Source of the DNA: Pyrrhosoma nymphula
Taxonomy: Eukaryota > Arthropoda > Insecta > Odonata > Coenagrionidae
Assembly (NCBI GenBank): GCA_963573305.1
Contig: OY754335.1
Location: 55,821,985-55,885,984, forward strand
Length of the DNA: 64,000 bases
Direction of reading: 5' to 3'
Translations under genes and position numbers: made by a program
The notes under the pieces: generated by a model
What the model was told of the DNA's origin: nothing
Seen by the model: only the letters and a program-made list of their open reading frames with translations
Database searches by the model: none
In this document: piece by piece, positions 1 to 12,205 of the stretch
Numbering within the stretch: the stretch's first letter is position 1
How the letters are laid out: each line of letters starts with the position of its first letter

Positions 1-1038
1 CTCTGCCTCCTCCTATTCTCCTCCCGAAGTGTCCTCTCCTCATCTTCCATGTCGAGCACTCTTGTTCGTCTTTCTTTCCGTCCATCGCACTTTCTCCAAT
101 CTCATCCACACCCACCAACAGATTCAGGCTTTACATGGTGGAAAGAATCCATTTCAAATCACACAAACTTGCACTTTTCCACAGGATATTTAAATACTAC
201 AACGCGTTTCAACTAACAGAGTCATCTTCAGGTATATGATCTGTCTTGTACCTGAATTGTTCTTGTACCCTTATCCTGCGGCAAAGTACAATTGTGTGTG
301 GTTAAAATTTTATGGTTTATTTTAGTTCCCATAACTTCTAAATTTTAAAATTTTATCTCGTAGGCCCTCGGTTCTGAGTCAAATGGTCGATGCAGCACTG
401 TGAGGGGTCCACAAATTTAAAGGATGAATGCGGCGAAAACTGCAACACCAACAGGAATTAGCACATTCCTAGCATCAAACGCCCTCTTAAGAGTAAGGCC
501 GAGTTCACGAGTCCAACGGTAGCCTAAACTCTCCTCACCTCAAATGATAGGGAGCCCATCATTCAGAGTAGATGCCTTAGACACCTTTCACCCAGAGTGG
601 GTGGAGGGGCAGTGAGGAACGAGAGGGGACGCGCGCACAGTGGATGGGTGAGAGGTGTATCATACGACGGACGTCGCAGGAGATTCCCCCACATACACAT
701 GCTCGCTTTTACAGCTTTCCCTTGGCCCAGAGCCCCATTCGCACTCCCACCACCCCTCTCTCCCCACCCTCCCCCTCTCCCTGGGGCCACACGATCCCAC
801 AGGGCTCGAATGAAGGCCGATTTCGAAGCGATGAAACAAAAATAAAAGCGCCGTGCGCTTCCGGCTGACTGGGAGAATTTCTTTCCGAGCGAGCTGGCGG
901 GACGGTTGCGAGCAAAGAGCGAAAGAGGTCTGCCTGCCCGTGTCTCACATTCTCGCTTCGTCCGAGCAACCGAGCTCATTTCACTTCGGGTGATCCGGCC
1001 GTGTGGACGCATATTGGGGGGAAATAACGGGCGCGACA
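1..1038 (+). promoter_or_regulatory. 5' flank of gene A (promoter and 5' UTR not resolved)
   Basis: Bases 590-800 are strongly pyrimidine-rich (C/T runs), then the sequence turns GC-rich up to the ATG. An AT patch (aaaaataaaagcg, 838-850) could serve as a TATA-like element, with a 5' UTR of up to 160 nt, but no clear initiator is visible. A Penelope-like hairpin motif lies at 203-232. Nothing else is recognised in 240-580. Confidence 0.3.
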
Positions 1039-1227
1039 ATGGGCAACAGGTGCGCGAGCTCGATTCTACTGCGGCTGACGCTGTTTCTCGCGACTCTGTC
1101 GCTGCTGTCGAAGGGCGGCGACGGACTCGTGGTCAGCGTCAGGAATTCAAAGAACTACATCGCATCCGACGCCGACGAGGATCATCTCCTCAACAAGATC
1201 ACCCTGACGCAGAAGAATTACATACAG
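1039..1227 (+). CDS. Gene A coding exon 1 (signal peptide, N-terminal segment)
   Basis: 63 codons, ending in phase 0 at a CAG|gtgaga donor. It encodes a Leu-rich signal peptide followed by an acidic segment and LTQKNYIQ. The last part matches LTQKELYFQ at the end of gene B exon 1, which fixes the donor site and supports common descent. Confidence 0.85.
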
Positions 1228-4200
1228 GTGAGAGACTTCTGCTATTATTAGTATCAAGCGTGAAATCGATGGATTCAGGCGTTACTTAGTCCGGGACTTG
1301 ATTATGATATGTGCGTCAAGGCGAAAAGAAACATTTCGAACAATTCCACAGTTCAGTATTCTTCATATCGTCCTCATTTAATTTTGCGAGTCTTATTGTC
1401 TCAATGGTTTGTTAGGAAGTTAAAAACTCAACTGCTCTTGGTCAACGTTTCGGAATTTTATCATTCTATCTTCATGGATAATCAAGAAACATAAATGTCA
1501 ACAAGAAAATGTCAATAATATTATACTTACATCATGACACATAAATATTGTCATTATCTCTATGGAGTAGTAACAGGTGACAATATTTATGCATAACGAT
1601 GTCTAATGCTTTTGATACTCGATTGTTGACCTTTATGCATCTTGATTAGACCTAAAGATGGAATGATAAAACTCCGAAACGTTGGCCAAGAATAGTTGGG
1701 ATTTTAAGTCCCGATCAGACCTCGAGACAACGAGAGTCGTAGTTCCACAATTGTTAAATATACCGGTGTATTTCACCCTATCTGGCTTATTTCTAAAGGT
1801 ACAAAAGCCATTGTGCCTTGATAATGACGCTGCAGGCATTGAAATAAACGGAAACTGTACCTAAATGCTGACGCCATAGAGATTGACAACGATCGATTAG
1901 ATGTTGATGTAGATGGTCGGTGTATTTAACAATGTTGAGAAGTGCAAAGTGTTTATTTTCTTAATGATGAACTTAGTATTCCACAATTTCCAAATCACTG
2001 CGAATGTACATATTGTACGATACGTAGTAAGGCGCACGAGTGCAAAGATATACACCAAAAGGGATTAATTTCGCCATGAAAAAATCATTTTACTTGACCG
2101 GGATTCGAACCCGAATCCCTTAATTGCCGGTCAGGTGTTCCCAATTACATCACCCACCCATATCAATGCAAGGCAAATTTCACAGCTTAAGATAGGCTTT
2201 GAAGGGCCATTTTTACTCTGCTTATCCAACTCAAAACATTATCTCATCCCATCAGTGCAACGTATTTCCCACCTCTATCCCGTATAACATTCCGCCTATA
2301 ATTTTTATCAAGAGGGGCGGAGAGTCTCTTCAGTCGGAAGGAAATGAACCAAGATGAGCCCGATGCATCAGCTAGATCACTCGAGATAAAATGAGACAAT
2401 TCATATTCGTCTTCACCATTTACCTAGGTCCAGCCTAACGACTATTGTAGTTGGACGACCGGTTAGGGTAGGTTTTGATGCGCAGATATTGCCAAGAGAA
2501 AAAATCGGCCTGGAACTGGAATCGAACCACGGACCATTGGACTGCCGGGACAATTCGCGGACTACTACACTACCCAGGCTTCCTTCTCCTTCCTTACGCA
2601 TTTCATCGCTTTATTTGCGGCAGGCATGAATAAATTAACAAGTTTTGATGGTCGAATTCCGATATTTGTTTTTATGATTTTGAAATTCCCTCATACTATT
2701 TCTCTCTTCGGCAAAGCATACTTCCTGGCTCTCTTCATCCGGTCTAATTATGTTGATCCTTTTCTTTCCTCCTCTTCGCTTTTCCAGCCTTCAGTGGAAT
2801 CCAACACCCCCTTGCCTCATGCTACCTGTTCTTGGATAGACCGATAAGCATCTTTATTTTATGGAGCCAGATAAAGACGTCCGAGTCTCCTTTCCTTCTA
2901 AGCCTTTAGTTTCATGGAAAATGTAGTTTATTAGTTGTTACATGAATTTCACACTCTAAACGGTGAAGACTATAAAGTGAACATTAACAAGTATACAAAA
3001 CATTGAATCGAGTTCAGTAGCTAATCTTTCGACTAGATATTTATTAAAAATTTTGAAAGACAAAATTTGCAGTGATAACATACAAGCAATATAAATATAT
3101 GTATATGTCATGAACACCTAAATATGTATATTAATGCATCATTAATTACGTGTAATAAAAATACGATGTTGAATGCGAGGCCTTTGCCTTGACATCCGGC
3201 TTTTCCCGGACATGTCCTATATTTAAGGTATTCAGCGGACGTTCGTGTTGGGATTTCGATTGCTGTCTGAAAAAATTCCGGAAAAAGAATTACGGTATAG
3301 ATTGTTGATTTTATACAGTTTAATTCATAGAAAAAATATCCTTTTAGGTAATTACCGTAATTGGTAGATGGAGATTTAATTGGCCGAAAATATGAAAGGA
3401 AAGATGGATTGATAGGTGAAGGATACAGGTGAAATCATTCATAGAGTAACTAAATTCATGTTTTTTGTAGAGCTGAAGAGAATTCCAGCTCCGATCTGGA
3501 CGAAAGCCTACTTTATTCCTACATTTTCACCAGCTTTATCCTTCCAATCATATTTTGACCGGTTGTAATGCTCTCATCATAGTATCGTTTCATGCACGGT
3601 TTGGTAAGTGTTATTCTGACGGGATATATTTAGGTTGACGGATTTCTCTCAGAGAAATCTACGCGGCGGAGTCAGAAGTCTTCCCGGGAACAATTGCGGT
3701 GTTTCTCAATTGATTTTCTTTGAAGCGCCAAGCGGTTCATGCAAACGCAAAACGGACGATAGTAAATTTTCCCATCACTAGAGTAAAACATTATCCATGC
3801 AAGCCGGGACGTAATCTAGCTGCGCCTCTCATGTATTGATGTTCATGAATAGGCATCAGTATAGCACATACACCTGTCGGTACATATGTTGTACCATATC
3901 GATGAATAAAAGGAACTTTGTAACATTCCGCCTACTTGTTTCTTTATTATTAGATTTCGACGGCTTAAAGCGTCACCGTATAGTAACTTCTTAATCTGTC
4001 ATGTCTATATTTATATTACATTAAATTTTTATGCAAAATTACTTCCGGTTCCAACAAAAATATTAGAAACTCACGAAACTGCTTAAGTAAAATGTTCTGT
4101 ATATTTTTCGATCGCCTCATAAGAAAATGAAAGCATTCTAAGACATAACGGAAGATCTTCACCGACAAACTAAAGTATGACCAACGTGTCTAGGGTATTT

Positions 4201-7200
4201 AAACAGGAAGTGCGGAACATTTACCAGATTTGCCCATTTTTTACTAATTATGAATACATTTTCGATAAAATATGATTGTTAAATGGGAGCAAAACAATAC
4301 AACTTCGTATTGGAGAAGAAGAATAAAGATATGCCTAATCAAATGGAACTTTTATTAAACAATGAGACAATTAATAACAGGAAATATTCAATATTGATCA
4401 TCGGCAATGCATAGCGTAGGGTGCAAAATGTAGGGTGGTGCCACCATCTTCAGTGATTCATCCACAAGAAATGAGTCCAGCTGTTTCTTCCTTTGCTATC
4501 TTTCTAAATTCAAAAGCATTAAATTACTCTCAATTAGTTATTCATTGAATTCACTATATTCGCTTGAAAAAAACTTTTGATAACAAAGCGGCTTATTCAT
4601 AATTGTGCCAATTAACAATTTTATCCTCCGTGAAATCAAGAGACCTAAGAGGTGAATTGGTAAAAGTTTAAAAAAAACTGCAAACCATGGCGAATTTTTT
4701 TCTGATTATCGTTAAAAAATTGCATTTCTCGCATTAGCAGGCATCTTAAATTTTTCCACAGGCCGGAAATTGCCAAAATACCCTAAAATGATTCGTTCCA
4801 AAGAGTGAATAAGTTATAGGAAAATTATGAGAAAGTTATGTGCATTCACACTTGAGTAAGAAACACTCGTACTTTTTTTCAAAAAGGAAAAGAACCCAAG
4901 GAAAAAACAGCTTAATTCGCAGTCTATACCTAATATAGGATACACAAAATGCCGCAATTGAATAGCCCAACTTAGAATCTTGCAATTGACACAACATTAG
5001 AATTGGCGAAATAAATATCAACGCGAACATAGATTTAAAAATATTATTTCAGAACAGGTTGCATGCTGAGTCTGTAAAAAGAGATTTGTCCTCATATTTC
5101 TGCAGAATTAATGCAAGCCGATTTCTCTTTTTCCGGAACGCAGTTCATCAAGTACCTGATAGATGTACCACGGCTGCCCTCGTTCACATTCTGCCTCTGG
5201 ATGAAGTCACTCAACATGACAAACCCGCAGCCCATCTTCTCTTATTCAAGTAAGTATACTGATGACCCAGAAATAACGTTTATGAGCATTTAATAAGTCA
5301 TATATAAGTCATTATGTGACCAGAACAAACTCTACATCAAGGTACGTACATGATATTTTGGCCCAAAAATTTGCATTCTGGGAAATTTTAATGCCTCGAA
5401 AACTTAGAGAAGTTTTTAGATATTACAGAAGCTGACACGGGTGATGGATAGTTGGTCACCATACCTCCGACTTGGCGTTAGTTCTTAGTGTACCCAAATG
5501 TGAATCCTCTGATTAAGCCACAATATAGAGGAATAACTAGTCCAATTGTTATAGAGATGCAGTATACACTGAATATTCAAAGTAAGATAGATTCGGATCT
5601 TTGGTTTCCCCTGAAGAGTTCCTATATGTATTCCTCAAAAAATGTTAATGAAGTGACAGCTTTCACCGCTGAGTTCCCAAGACACATTATGCCCTACAAA
5701 CAGGACAGGTCAAACATTTCGAATTGATACAATAATTATCTTTCCGCCAGCTTTGAGATTGCGAGTACTAGTACATTATCTCATCTCAAATTCTCAATAC
5801 TACTGAAAAAAGAGTTAGTACCATCAACATAAGTTCACACTGAGGTAATTTTCAGTTTTCGAAATTTTTATCCTCGTGGTCTTCATTTGCAGATTTGCTC
5901 GATATTCTCCTCTTTTCTACTCCCAACTTCTAGTTCATAATCCATAAATGAACTCTTTTGAAAAATAGTCGCCCTCAAAATTTTGTCCACACAAAAACTA
6001 GCATAATTTTCAAAGTTTTTATACGTATCTCGTAAAACCAGCTTTTATGATGGCGACGTATTATTTTGGTGAATTGTAATGTTAAAAAAGGAGCGTAAAA
6101 ACTCAGTAAGAGCATCAGATAAATTTTTTTTTCAATTTCCTTTGGGCATAAAGCCACATTATTTCTATCACGCTTTAGCTACTAAAGTGGAAAGGAACGG
6201 TGCACATTTTTAGTAATGAAACAATGATACCGTAATCAACATTGATTTAATTAGGAGATCACACCAAATAACCCACCTGTTCTATGGGACTCTTTAAAAT
6301 GTGAGCAATGGTTTACCGATGAAAATCACAGTCACCAAGGTACATCAATAAACCATTCTTAAAATATTGCTCAGTTGTTTTATCTAAAATTATAAGAAGG
6401 ATAATAGTTAATTCTTACTAATTGAATCCTCCAAAGACATCAAGTTCAACCACGCATTCAAGGTGGATGGAACAAGTTTCCTCACCCTTGCAGTCAATAG
6501 TTCCTCAATTTAAGTACCAATCCCCGATTTATTCGCGTCTCCGCAAGTTAAGTTACGCGATAAACGCAGTTATTCCCCGGTGAGCTCCCAGCAATCCAGT
6601 TTATCAATGTCCTGACAAGCACTCCCCAGCCGAAAACTTTGTCAATAACTTCTCCGGTACTTCAACAAAAGAAACGCCTTGAGCGGACAAGGACATATTG
6701 GTGGTATAAAACTTCAGCCGAGAAAAAAGGCAGTGTGAACGCTCTTGAGATGCAGTTGGTAGAGTATATATATAGCTGCAGAATAACTGACGGCTTCCTT
6801 GCCATAAAAGAGAATCACAGGGGACCTACTATAGTAACTCAGTCCAGGTTCAAAACAGTTGGCTCGGATGGCAGAGAGCACGAAGGTCACGGAATAATGT
6901 GGGATCCTATGTACTTAAAAAAGTTATTCTCCTTTATGGAATCATCAACAAATTTTAGAGAAATCGAACCATAAGCGACTTTTCTATGCCACATTTTGTG
7001 CTATAGCCATGTTTGTAGGCACTTGGGGTATATTGGGATAAAGAATCAACCCCAGGATTTGGACAACTATTTTAATATACATTGGTGTTCGCTATTTTCG
7101 CGTGAGTTAATTAGAACTGAATTTCGAGAATCAACCAATACCTTGGTCTTTTATACCAATTCGGCTATCTAATGTTCAACAAGTACTCTTTGGCAGCTAT

Positions 7201-10200
7201 TATATTCTAGTCAGATGCCCCGCCCACAGCAGTCGTATTCGGATATACTGTGACAGACGCGATACTTTATAAAAACATAATTCGTCGTTGATTCTGATTC
7301 TCCGGATATTATTGTCTGACCGTACCCAGAATGTTGCTCAGCACTTTCCTCTAAAAGTGATCAGTATGCTTTTCGTCTTCTCTGTCACGATCCAAGACGC
7401 CATCTTATTCTCTTCTTTAATCTATGCTCAAAATCTTAGAGTATATAGTTCAATAGAGGTGGCGTGACGAACTTCAGGTGAAGCTTTTTCCATCCACATT
7501 GAGTGTCCATAGTTAATACTGTGATTGCCGTATGCCATCGTGAGACGGGACGGATATTCTAACGACGATTTATCGTGTTTCTCACTTTAAAGTGAAATAT
7601 TTGAGGTACGCGAAAGCTTTGTCTCTTTTTAAAACAATTGTACCATGCATTGTAAACAATAATGCTCCCAATAATTAGACAAAAATACTTTTTTTATCGA
7701 TGGTCGCCTGCACTGTTTATATAAATAATACAGAAATGTTTATGTTAGTCATATTTCCTTCACTAGTTCATAGTCACTTCCGGTATTTAACTCTTTTTAA
7801 TTTGGAAAACGCTACGCATAGCATAGGCACTCAAGAGCAGACGATACGCTTTTCTTTGGTCCTGCTTGAGTATTTCTCCTTAATTCAACATTTTTACGTA
7901 CAGCAAGCGTGTAGATGAATATGTTTAGGCTTTTTAAGGGGCAGAAGCGGCTTCACCTTCGCTCACGGCTGGGTACACGTAGCGCCACCTCGGGTACTTC
8001 TAATAATTCTATGCTCAAGACGCACTCTTTCTACAAAAGGGGACGAGATGGAGAGGTACGCCAGGGTTTGGATCTCCCCGCCGGGGACGGGACCCGACGG
8101 CGTTGAGGAGGTGGGCGACGCGTCTAAGGGTGGCGCCGGGGAGGACCCGGTGACGGCGGCGCCTCACATCAACCTGCGCATCAAGGAGGAGCCCGTGATG
8201 AGCGTACCCATCCCCGACATGAGGGTCAACCGGTGGCACCACACGTGCCTCCACTGGACCAGCGGTATGGACGCGGATGAGGGCATGTGGCTGCTCTTCT
8301 TCGACGGCGGGCTGCGTGGGAAGGCCGTCTATTCCGCGGTGAGCACGCATGTCTTTCTCTCTCTGATTTCAGACCAAAAAGGTGCTTTTCCGAGAGGAAC
8401 GCGTATGACATTGCCAACGAATAATTAAGCGAAACGTTGTGAAACGAAGGAGATGAAATATTTTCATACTAGTATTGATTCAAAAAAAACTTGTTTGAAC
8501 TTTAAATAACACTCCTTTTTTCATACGCATGCTTGTTACTTTTAAATAGTCTTCAGGTGGACAAGGCCCTCCCTTAATCGTACTCCTGCAAAAAATTACA
8601 GCATTTCAAAATCTCCTTTTTACATCATAGGTGCTCAAGTGTGGTATTACCGAAAAACTGAAGTGAGAAGCACATATTTTGCCTAAAATTAAAATAAAAA
8701 ACATAAAATACAAGGAAGTGAATGCCCAAATTCGACATATCTTTTGAGTTGTAAGCAGATGACTATAAATATTTGAGGGCAAAATGAGTTAAATCAACTG
8801 ACAAGGCAAGAATTTCAGATACTCGGGCAGGAAAATAAAACCACTGAAAATGGTAACCCTCCACTAACATCGCTGTTCTGCCGTAATTTTCCGTTCAATA
8901 GGATTTTATTGGAGAAAGAAAAAACATTTCAAATGGCATTAACGTCAATGCAAGATGCCAAATGGCATAGAGAACACGGAAAGTTTCAGCGGTTTAATTC
9001 ATTAGATCAACAATCGACATAATTATAGGCCTCGAAAAATACATAATTATAAGCATATTACCGACTACATAGTTATATTGTAGTCGGAAGTGGTTTCAAT
9101 GAGTGTACCTTTTCAGGTTATAACGATGTCACCACAACGAATCAAATTATTCTTCGGGTATCACCATGATATTGTTTCACCTTATCTAAATCAAGGAGCT
9201 GGCATTAATCATGGAGCTGGCATTGAAGAATTAACTTGATATTCTCGAAACTGATTATTTTACTAGAATCAGAGAATAAATAAGGTAAAGTGCAGGTTTC
9301 GACCACCATTGGGCTTGGAAGCAATACAAAAATACAGGAGACAAAGAAATTACATTTTAAATTGGAACTAAAAAACATGACGATTTTTTACAAGCTCACC
9401 GTAAGGGATTCTATTATGAGTGTTTTTTTTCGTTTCAACAGAGCGGATTGTTAACAAACCAATCCCAGTTTCCGGATAGCGCAAACAAAGTTAAATCCAC
9501 AGTCAAAATAACTAGCTTCCCTAATTAGTATTCGACCTGTATTCGCGCGGATTTGTAATGCGTGCACTGACCTTTTCCCATGACCTAGAGGGTCATTCGC
9601 AAACGGCATAACGCAATTATGAAACTTTTCTCACCTCTCCCTTTCTCCTTTGCCGCTACGTGACGGAAATATCAAGTGGCCACCGCCAAAGTAACTCAGG
9701 GAAGTGCCTTCTCGTTTCTGGAGCGTAACTGTTTTTCCTTTGGGCGAGTGAGAACTCACAGTCCTACACAAGAATTTATCATGATTTTCTAGGCGACGCA
9801 GAAGAGGAGGGATTGAGCAAAAAGCGTAAAAGATTCATCAAAATCTCCGACAGATTCATGGGTTTCGCTAGGTTGAACGGAAATTGTTCCTTGAATCACA
9901 AATTGTTCCCATTAGGGAATTTTTGGGAGAAGAATAAATTAAAAAAAATAAAAAATACAGTCACAAAATCTTGGTTTGACGCGTTCCAAAAAATAAAGTT
10001 ATTTTTTATCTTCTTCATATTGTGAAACATTGATTCATATAAGAAAATAGTTATATTTTTCATTTTAGTCATTTGAATCGTATTACTAGATTGGAGAACC
10101 TTTGATTTCTTTGCTAAAGCAATTGTGTAATCCAATTTTCATTCTCATAAAAACTTTCTATCTATCGTAGATATGATTCAGAACCACAAGGAATGTGAAA

Positions 10201-12205
10201 AGGCTAATGAACGCGGTTGCAAACAGCAGAAAAAGAAATAAAATAATTTTACAACCTTCTTGGGCATTAATTCATCTGCACTGCTCACCATGAATTTTTC
10301 CAGAAAGAAATCCCGCAGGGAATATATATAACAACACTCAATTTTAATTTTAAGGCCACAAAACTTGAGTTTGCTTGGATAAATATTTTAGTATTAACCG
10401 ACGATAATCAATTGTTCTGCTCTAAGGGCGGGAATTTCACGCATATTATTTATTTATCAATGCCATAGATTACTTAAATTATTAGCCAACGGAAATCACT
10501 AAAAATCATTCCTAATTCCCAATGATTTTTGTGAGTCCTAGAATGTGGATTACATTCACTCCCATGTAATTAATGAATTCACAGAAATCTTTAATGTCTT
10601 CCTTCGCTCCAAAATGATTCTGGAATAGTCTCTTGAAATCCGTATATCTATGAATTCCGGTACGGGAATTTCATCCGACACATTATTAGCACGTCGTTAC
10701 GCAAATGAATATTATGTTGCACGCATCTTCCTTACGACGCTTTAGCTCCAAAATGACACAGAAACAGCCGATGAAAAGGGTTGAGGACTGTTTCTCGTTA
10801 CCCTTGAGCTATGGGACGTGAATATCAACCGCAACCGTAGTAGCCCATAATTATAACTTTTGCTCGAATCTCACCGCTTTCGCTCCAAAATGGTTCAGGA
10901 ATAACCAGTAAAAATCTGTTAGGGGGCAAATGTTAATGTCAATGACCTCTGGGGCGTAAACTGCTTCCAGAACATTAATTACGCATCATTAAAATGAGCC
11001 AGTAACGAATTCAATGCTCTTTTTAATGCAACTTCCTATCGACAAAGCTTACGAATGGCTTTTTTTTAGGATACCGGGACTAGCCACGGTATTACCGCAT
11101 GTTCAAAAAGTCTACAAAAATCCACAGGGGAGAAGGACGCCTCAGCAGCTCAACTGCCTGAAGGATTCGGCTCAATATAGAGGGATCCGGGTTCGAGTTC
11201 CGGTCAAGATGAATGATTTTCATTCAGTGGAATTTCACACTTATTACGAATGGGGTTGACCAAAAATCATTACTACATTGCGATAAATTGTACTTAAAAT
11301 TGTACTTCCCTGACAGGATGACTCAGTAACGAATCCAATATTCCTTTCTACTGTAGCATTTTCTCCCCTATGATTCGGAATACGGCTGATTAAAACTTAT
11401 CACTACATTGCAAATTGCAATGACCTGGCCAGGGAACGGGGGTTGCGGTCCGCCGGTCCATGCGGTCCGAACCCCCCCGGAAATTTTGAATTTATTTTTA
11501 AAAAATGGGCGCTAAAGGAGAAAGTTATATTTGTCATTTTTTAAACAAATAATTTTTTATTCATCCTTCAGTTTGAAAAAATTTTTACATAAATATTTTC
11601 ATAATTTTTAAAAACATGTGGGTTTTGTGTTATTTCAGAAGTTTGCACAGCTAAAAATATTTAAGTATCGGCAGTTATTCCGCTGTCACAATCGCACTCT
11701 CAATTGCATGTACACACTTTTGCTCCTAATTATAAGAAAATCCACTCCCCAGGCCCACTGTTACTCAATATGGACCATCAGCTCGAAATGAAATCCTGGC
11801 TACGTCACTGACCGCCAAGGACTGTAAATTGTGTGTGCGGGTTAGGACGGCTGTGATTATAATTGCCTTGTGTCATCATTTTCTGTACAGAAAGGGGACC
11901 CTGATGCAGTGCTTCCAGCCGGAGGAGAAGTGGCCGTCGGCCAGGAGCTGACCGACTTCGACCAGGGGCTCGACGACGGATTTGAAGGCGAGCTGTTCGG
12001 CTTCAACCTCGTCACGGGACCCTGGGAGAGCCTAGGGAAGGCTTTATACGAGACGAGTTACTTCCACTGCACCCTGCGGGGCGGAGGGACGCCGCCTGCC
12101 ACCGACGGGAAGAGTACGCTGCTCGTGGACTGGGCCAAGACGCCCATACGGGCGTACGGGGGTCTCCTTGTGTCACCAGCCAATCCCATGTGCGGAAATT
12201 TCTAA
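1039..12205 (+). CDS. Gene A: secreted short pentraxin-like protein (4 coding exons, 302 aa)
   Basis: Joined coding exons 1039-1227, 5144-5249, 8040-8338 and 11891-12205 give an open frame of 302 codons plus TAA. Residues 1-28 or so form a hydrophobic signal peptide. The pentraxin/LamG fold runs from about residue 60 to 292: FTFCLWMKS (77-85), RWHHTCLHW (163-171), LLFFDGG, GGEVAVGQE (209-217), FEGELFGFNL (229-238) and DWAKTP (278-283). C80 and C168 match the conserved pentraxin disulphide; C258 and C299 probably form a second one shared with gene B. N87-M-T is an N-glycosylation sequon. HTCLHWTS is a near match to the pentraxin signature H-x-C-x-[ST]-W-x-[ST], with His in the [ST] position. 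Length is near that of short pentraxins plus an N-terminal extension. Likely a soluble extracellular recognition protein, by family analogy. Introns are 3916, 2790 and 3552 bp, all GT-AG. The start is the ATG just before the signal peptide; an upstream in-frame GTG is not a plausible eukaryotic start. Confidence 0.85.
1380..1740. repeat. Inverted pair of Penelope-like fragments
   Basis: Bases 1380-1500 and, inverted, 1620-1740 are imperfect copies of each other. Both contain CAACGTTTCGG (or its complement) and the stem-loop motif ending GAAACG. The central part has a second inverted pair around ATAAATATTGTCA (about 1537 and 1580). Naming as Penelope-like is inference from the motif. Confidence 0.5.
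2065..2165 (-). repeat. tRNA-derived SINE fragment
   Basis: On the minus strand the B box GGGTTCGAATCCCGGTCAA is near perfect and is followed by a T-rich spacer (AAAATGATTTTTTCATGG) seen after the B box in other SINEs of this window. An A-box-like part lies upstream. Confidence 0.7.
2470..2585 (-). repeat. tRNA-derived SINE fragment, second family
   Basis: The minus strand reads AGCCTGGGTAGTGTAGTAG (A-box-like), then about 35 bases later GTGGTTCGATTCCAG (B box), then a T-rich tail. The head differs from that of the 2065-2165 copy. Confidence 0.65.
5144..5249 (+). CDS. Gene A coding exon 2 (first conserved Cys of the pentraxin domain)
   Basis: 106 nt, starting after a pyrimidine-rich tract and acgcag, and ending in phase 1 at A|gtaagt. 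It encodes FIKYLIDVPRLPSFTFCLW and the sequon N-M-T. Gene B exon 2 has the same length and phase and the aligned residues YIRYKTEIPDLKEFTLCIW. An earlier acceptor, TGCAG at 5101-5105, was not used because it would bring a stop codon into frame. Confidence 0.85.
5250..8039 (+). other. Gene A intron 2
   Basis: GT-AG intron of 2790 bp. It has a 111-codon open frame at 6639-6974 with no recognisable domain and no transposon match that I know; otherwise AT-rich and featureless. Confidence 0.7.
8040..8338 (+). CDS. Gene A coding exon 3 (pentraxin signature region)
   Basis: 299 nt, entering in phase 1 after ctacaaaag and leaving in phase 0 at GCG|gtgagc. It contains a Gly/Pro-rich loop (residues about 112-140) that gene B has in different form, then RWHHTCLHW with the second conserved Cys and LLFFDGG. 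The exon is clearly richer in GC than its introns. The 5' boundary rests on phase and on alignment with gene B. Confidence 0.8.
10560..11415. repeat. Degenerate satellite, period about 138 bp
   Basis: GCTCCAAAATG or close variants recur at 10606, 10745 and 10882, with similar flanking bases. Two more diverged units fit near 11033 and 11362 once the SINE insertion at 11059-11243 is removed, keeping the same period. Confidence 0.65.
11059..11253 (+). repeat. SINE insertion with 10-bp target duplication
   Basis: A tRNA-like head (GACGCCTCAGCAGCTCAACT) and B box GGTTCGAGTTCCGG are followed by the common tail TCAAGATGAATGATTTTCATT. The insert is flanked by TTACGAATGG at 11049-11058 and 11244-11253. 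It begins with a T run, so part of it may be an older composite. Confidence 0.75.
11415..11810. mobile_element. hAT-like non-autonomous element fragment
   Basis: The right end, read on the minus strand, is CAGTGACGTAGCCAGGATTT, a terminal sequence type widespread in hAT-like elements. The left end is G/C-rich with runs of G and C and only partly matches it. No transposase part is seen. Confidence 0.45.
11891..12205 (+). CDS. Gene A coding exon 4 (C-terminal half of pentraxin domain, stop)
   Basis: Starts in phase 0 after tttctgtacag and ends at TAA 12203-12205 (104 codons plus stop). It holds the GGEVAVGQE turn, which in classical pentraxins contributes calcium ligands, then FEGELFGFNL and the C-terminal NPMCGNF. 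Compared with gene B, the region between the last helix and DWAKTP is only about 40 residues long. Confidence 0.85.
   Translation, partial: KGDPDAVLPAGGEVAVGQELTDFDQGLDDGFEGELFGFNLVTGPWESLGKALYETSYFHCTLRGGGTPPATDGKSTLLVDWAKTPIRAYGGLLVSPANPMCGNF

Larger units (their letters stand above)
1228..5143 (+). other. Gene A intron 1
   Basis: GT-AG intron of 3916 bp. It contains an inverted pair of Penelope-like fragments (about 1380-1740) and two SINEs on the minus strand (2065-2165 and 2470-2585). From 2600 to 5140 it is AT-rich, with nothing else I recognise. Confidence 0.75.
8339..11890 (+). other. Gene A intron 3
   Basis: GT-AG intron of 3552 bp. The first 2.1 kb show nothing recognisable. The last 1.3 kb are repeats: a degenerate satellite of about 138-bp period (10560-11415), a SINE inserted in it (11059-11243) and a hAT-like fragment (11415-11810). 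Confidence 0.75.

Noticed and set aside
563..1039. 158-codon open frame on the minus strand opposite the gene A 5' flank
   Set aside because: It overlaps the pyrimidine-rich flank, has low-complexity composition and no domain; open only because of base composition.
2098..2165. Possible functional tRNA gene on the minus strand
   Set aside because: The B box is good, but there is no complete cloverleaf and the sequence continues into a shared SINE tail.
6639..6974. 111-codon open frame in gene A intron 2
   Set aside because: No recognisable domain or paralogue, no splice signals supporting it, and codon use like surrounding non-coding DNA. Could be a transposon remnant.
8015..8428. Long frames on the minus strand and second plus-strand frames around gene A exon 3
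   Set aside because: Shadows of a GC-rich true exon; only the frame with the HTCLHW motif fits both splice phases.
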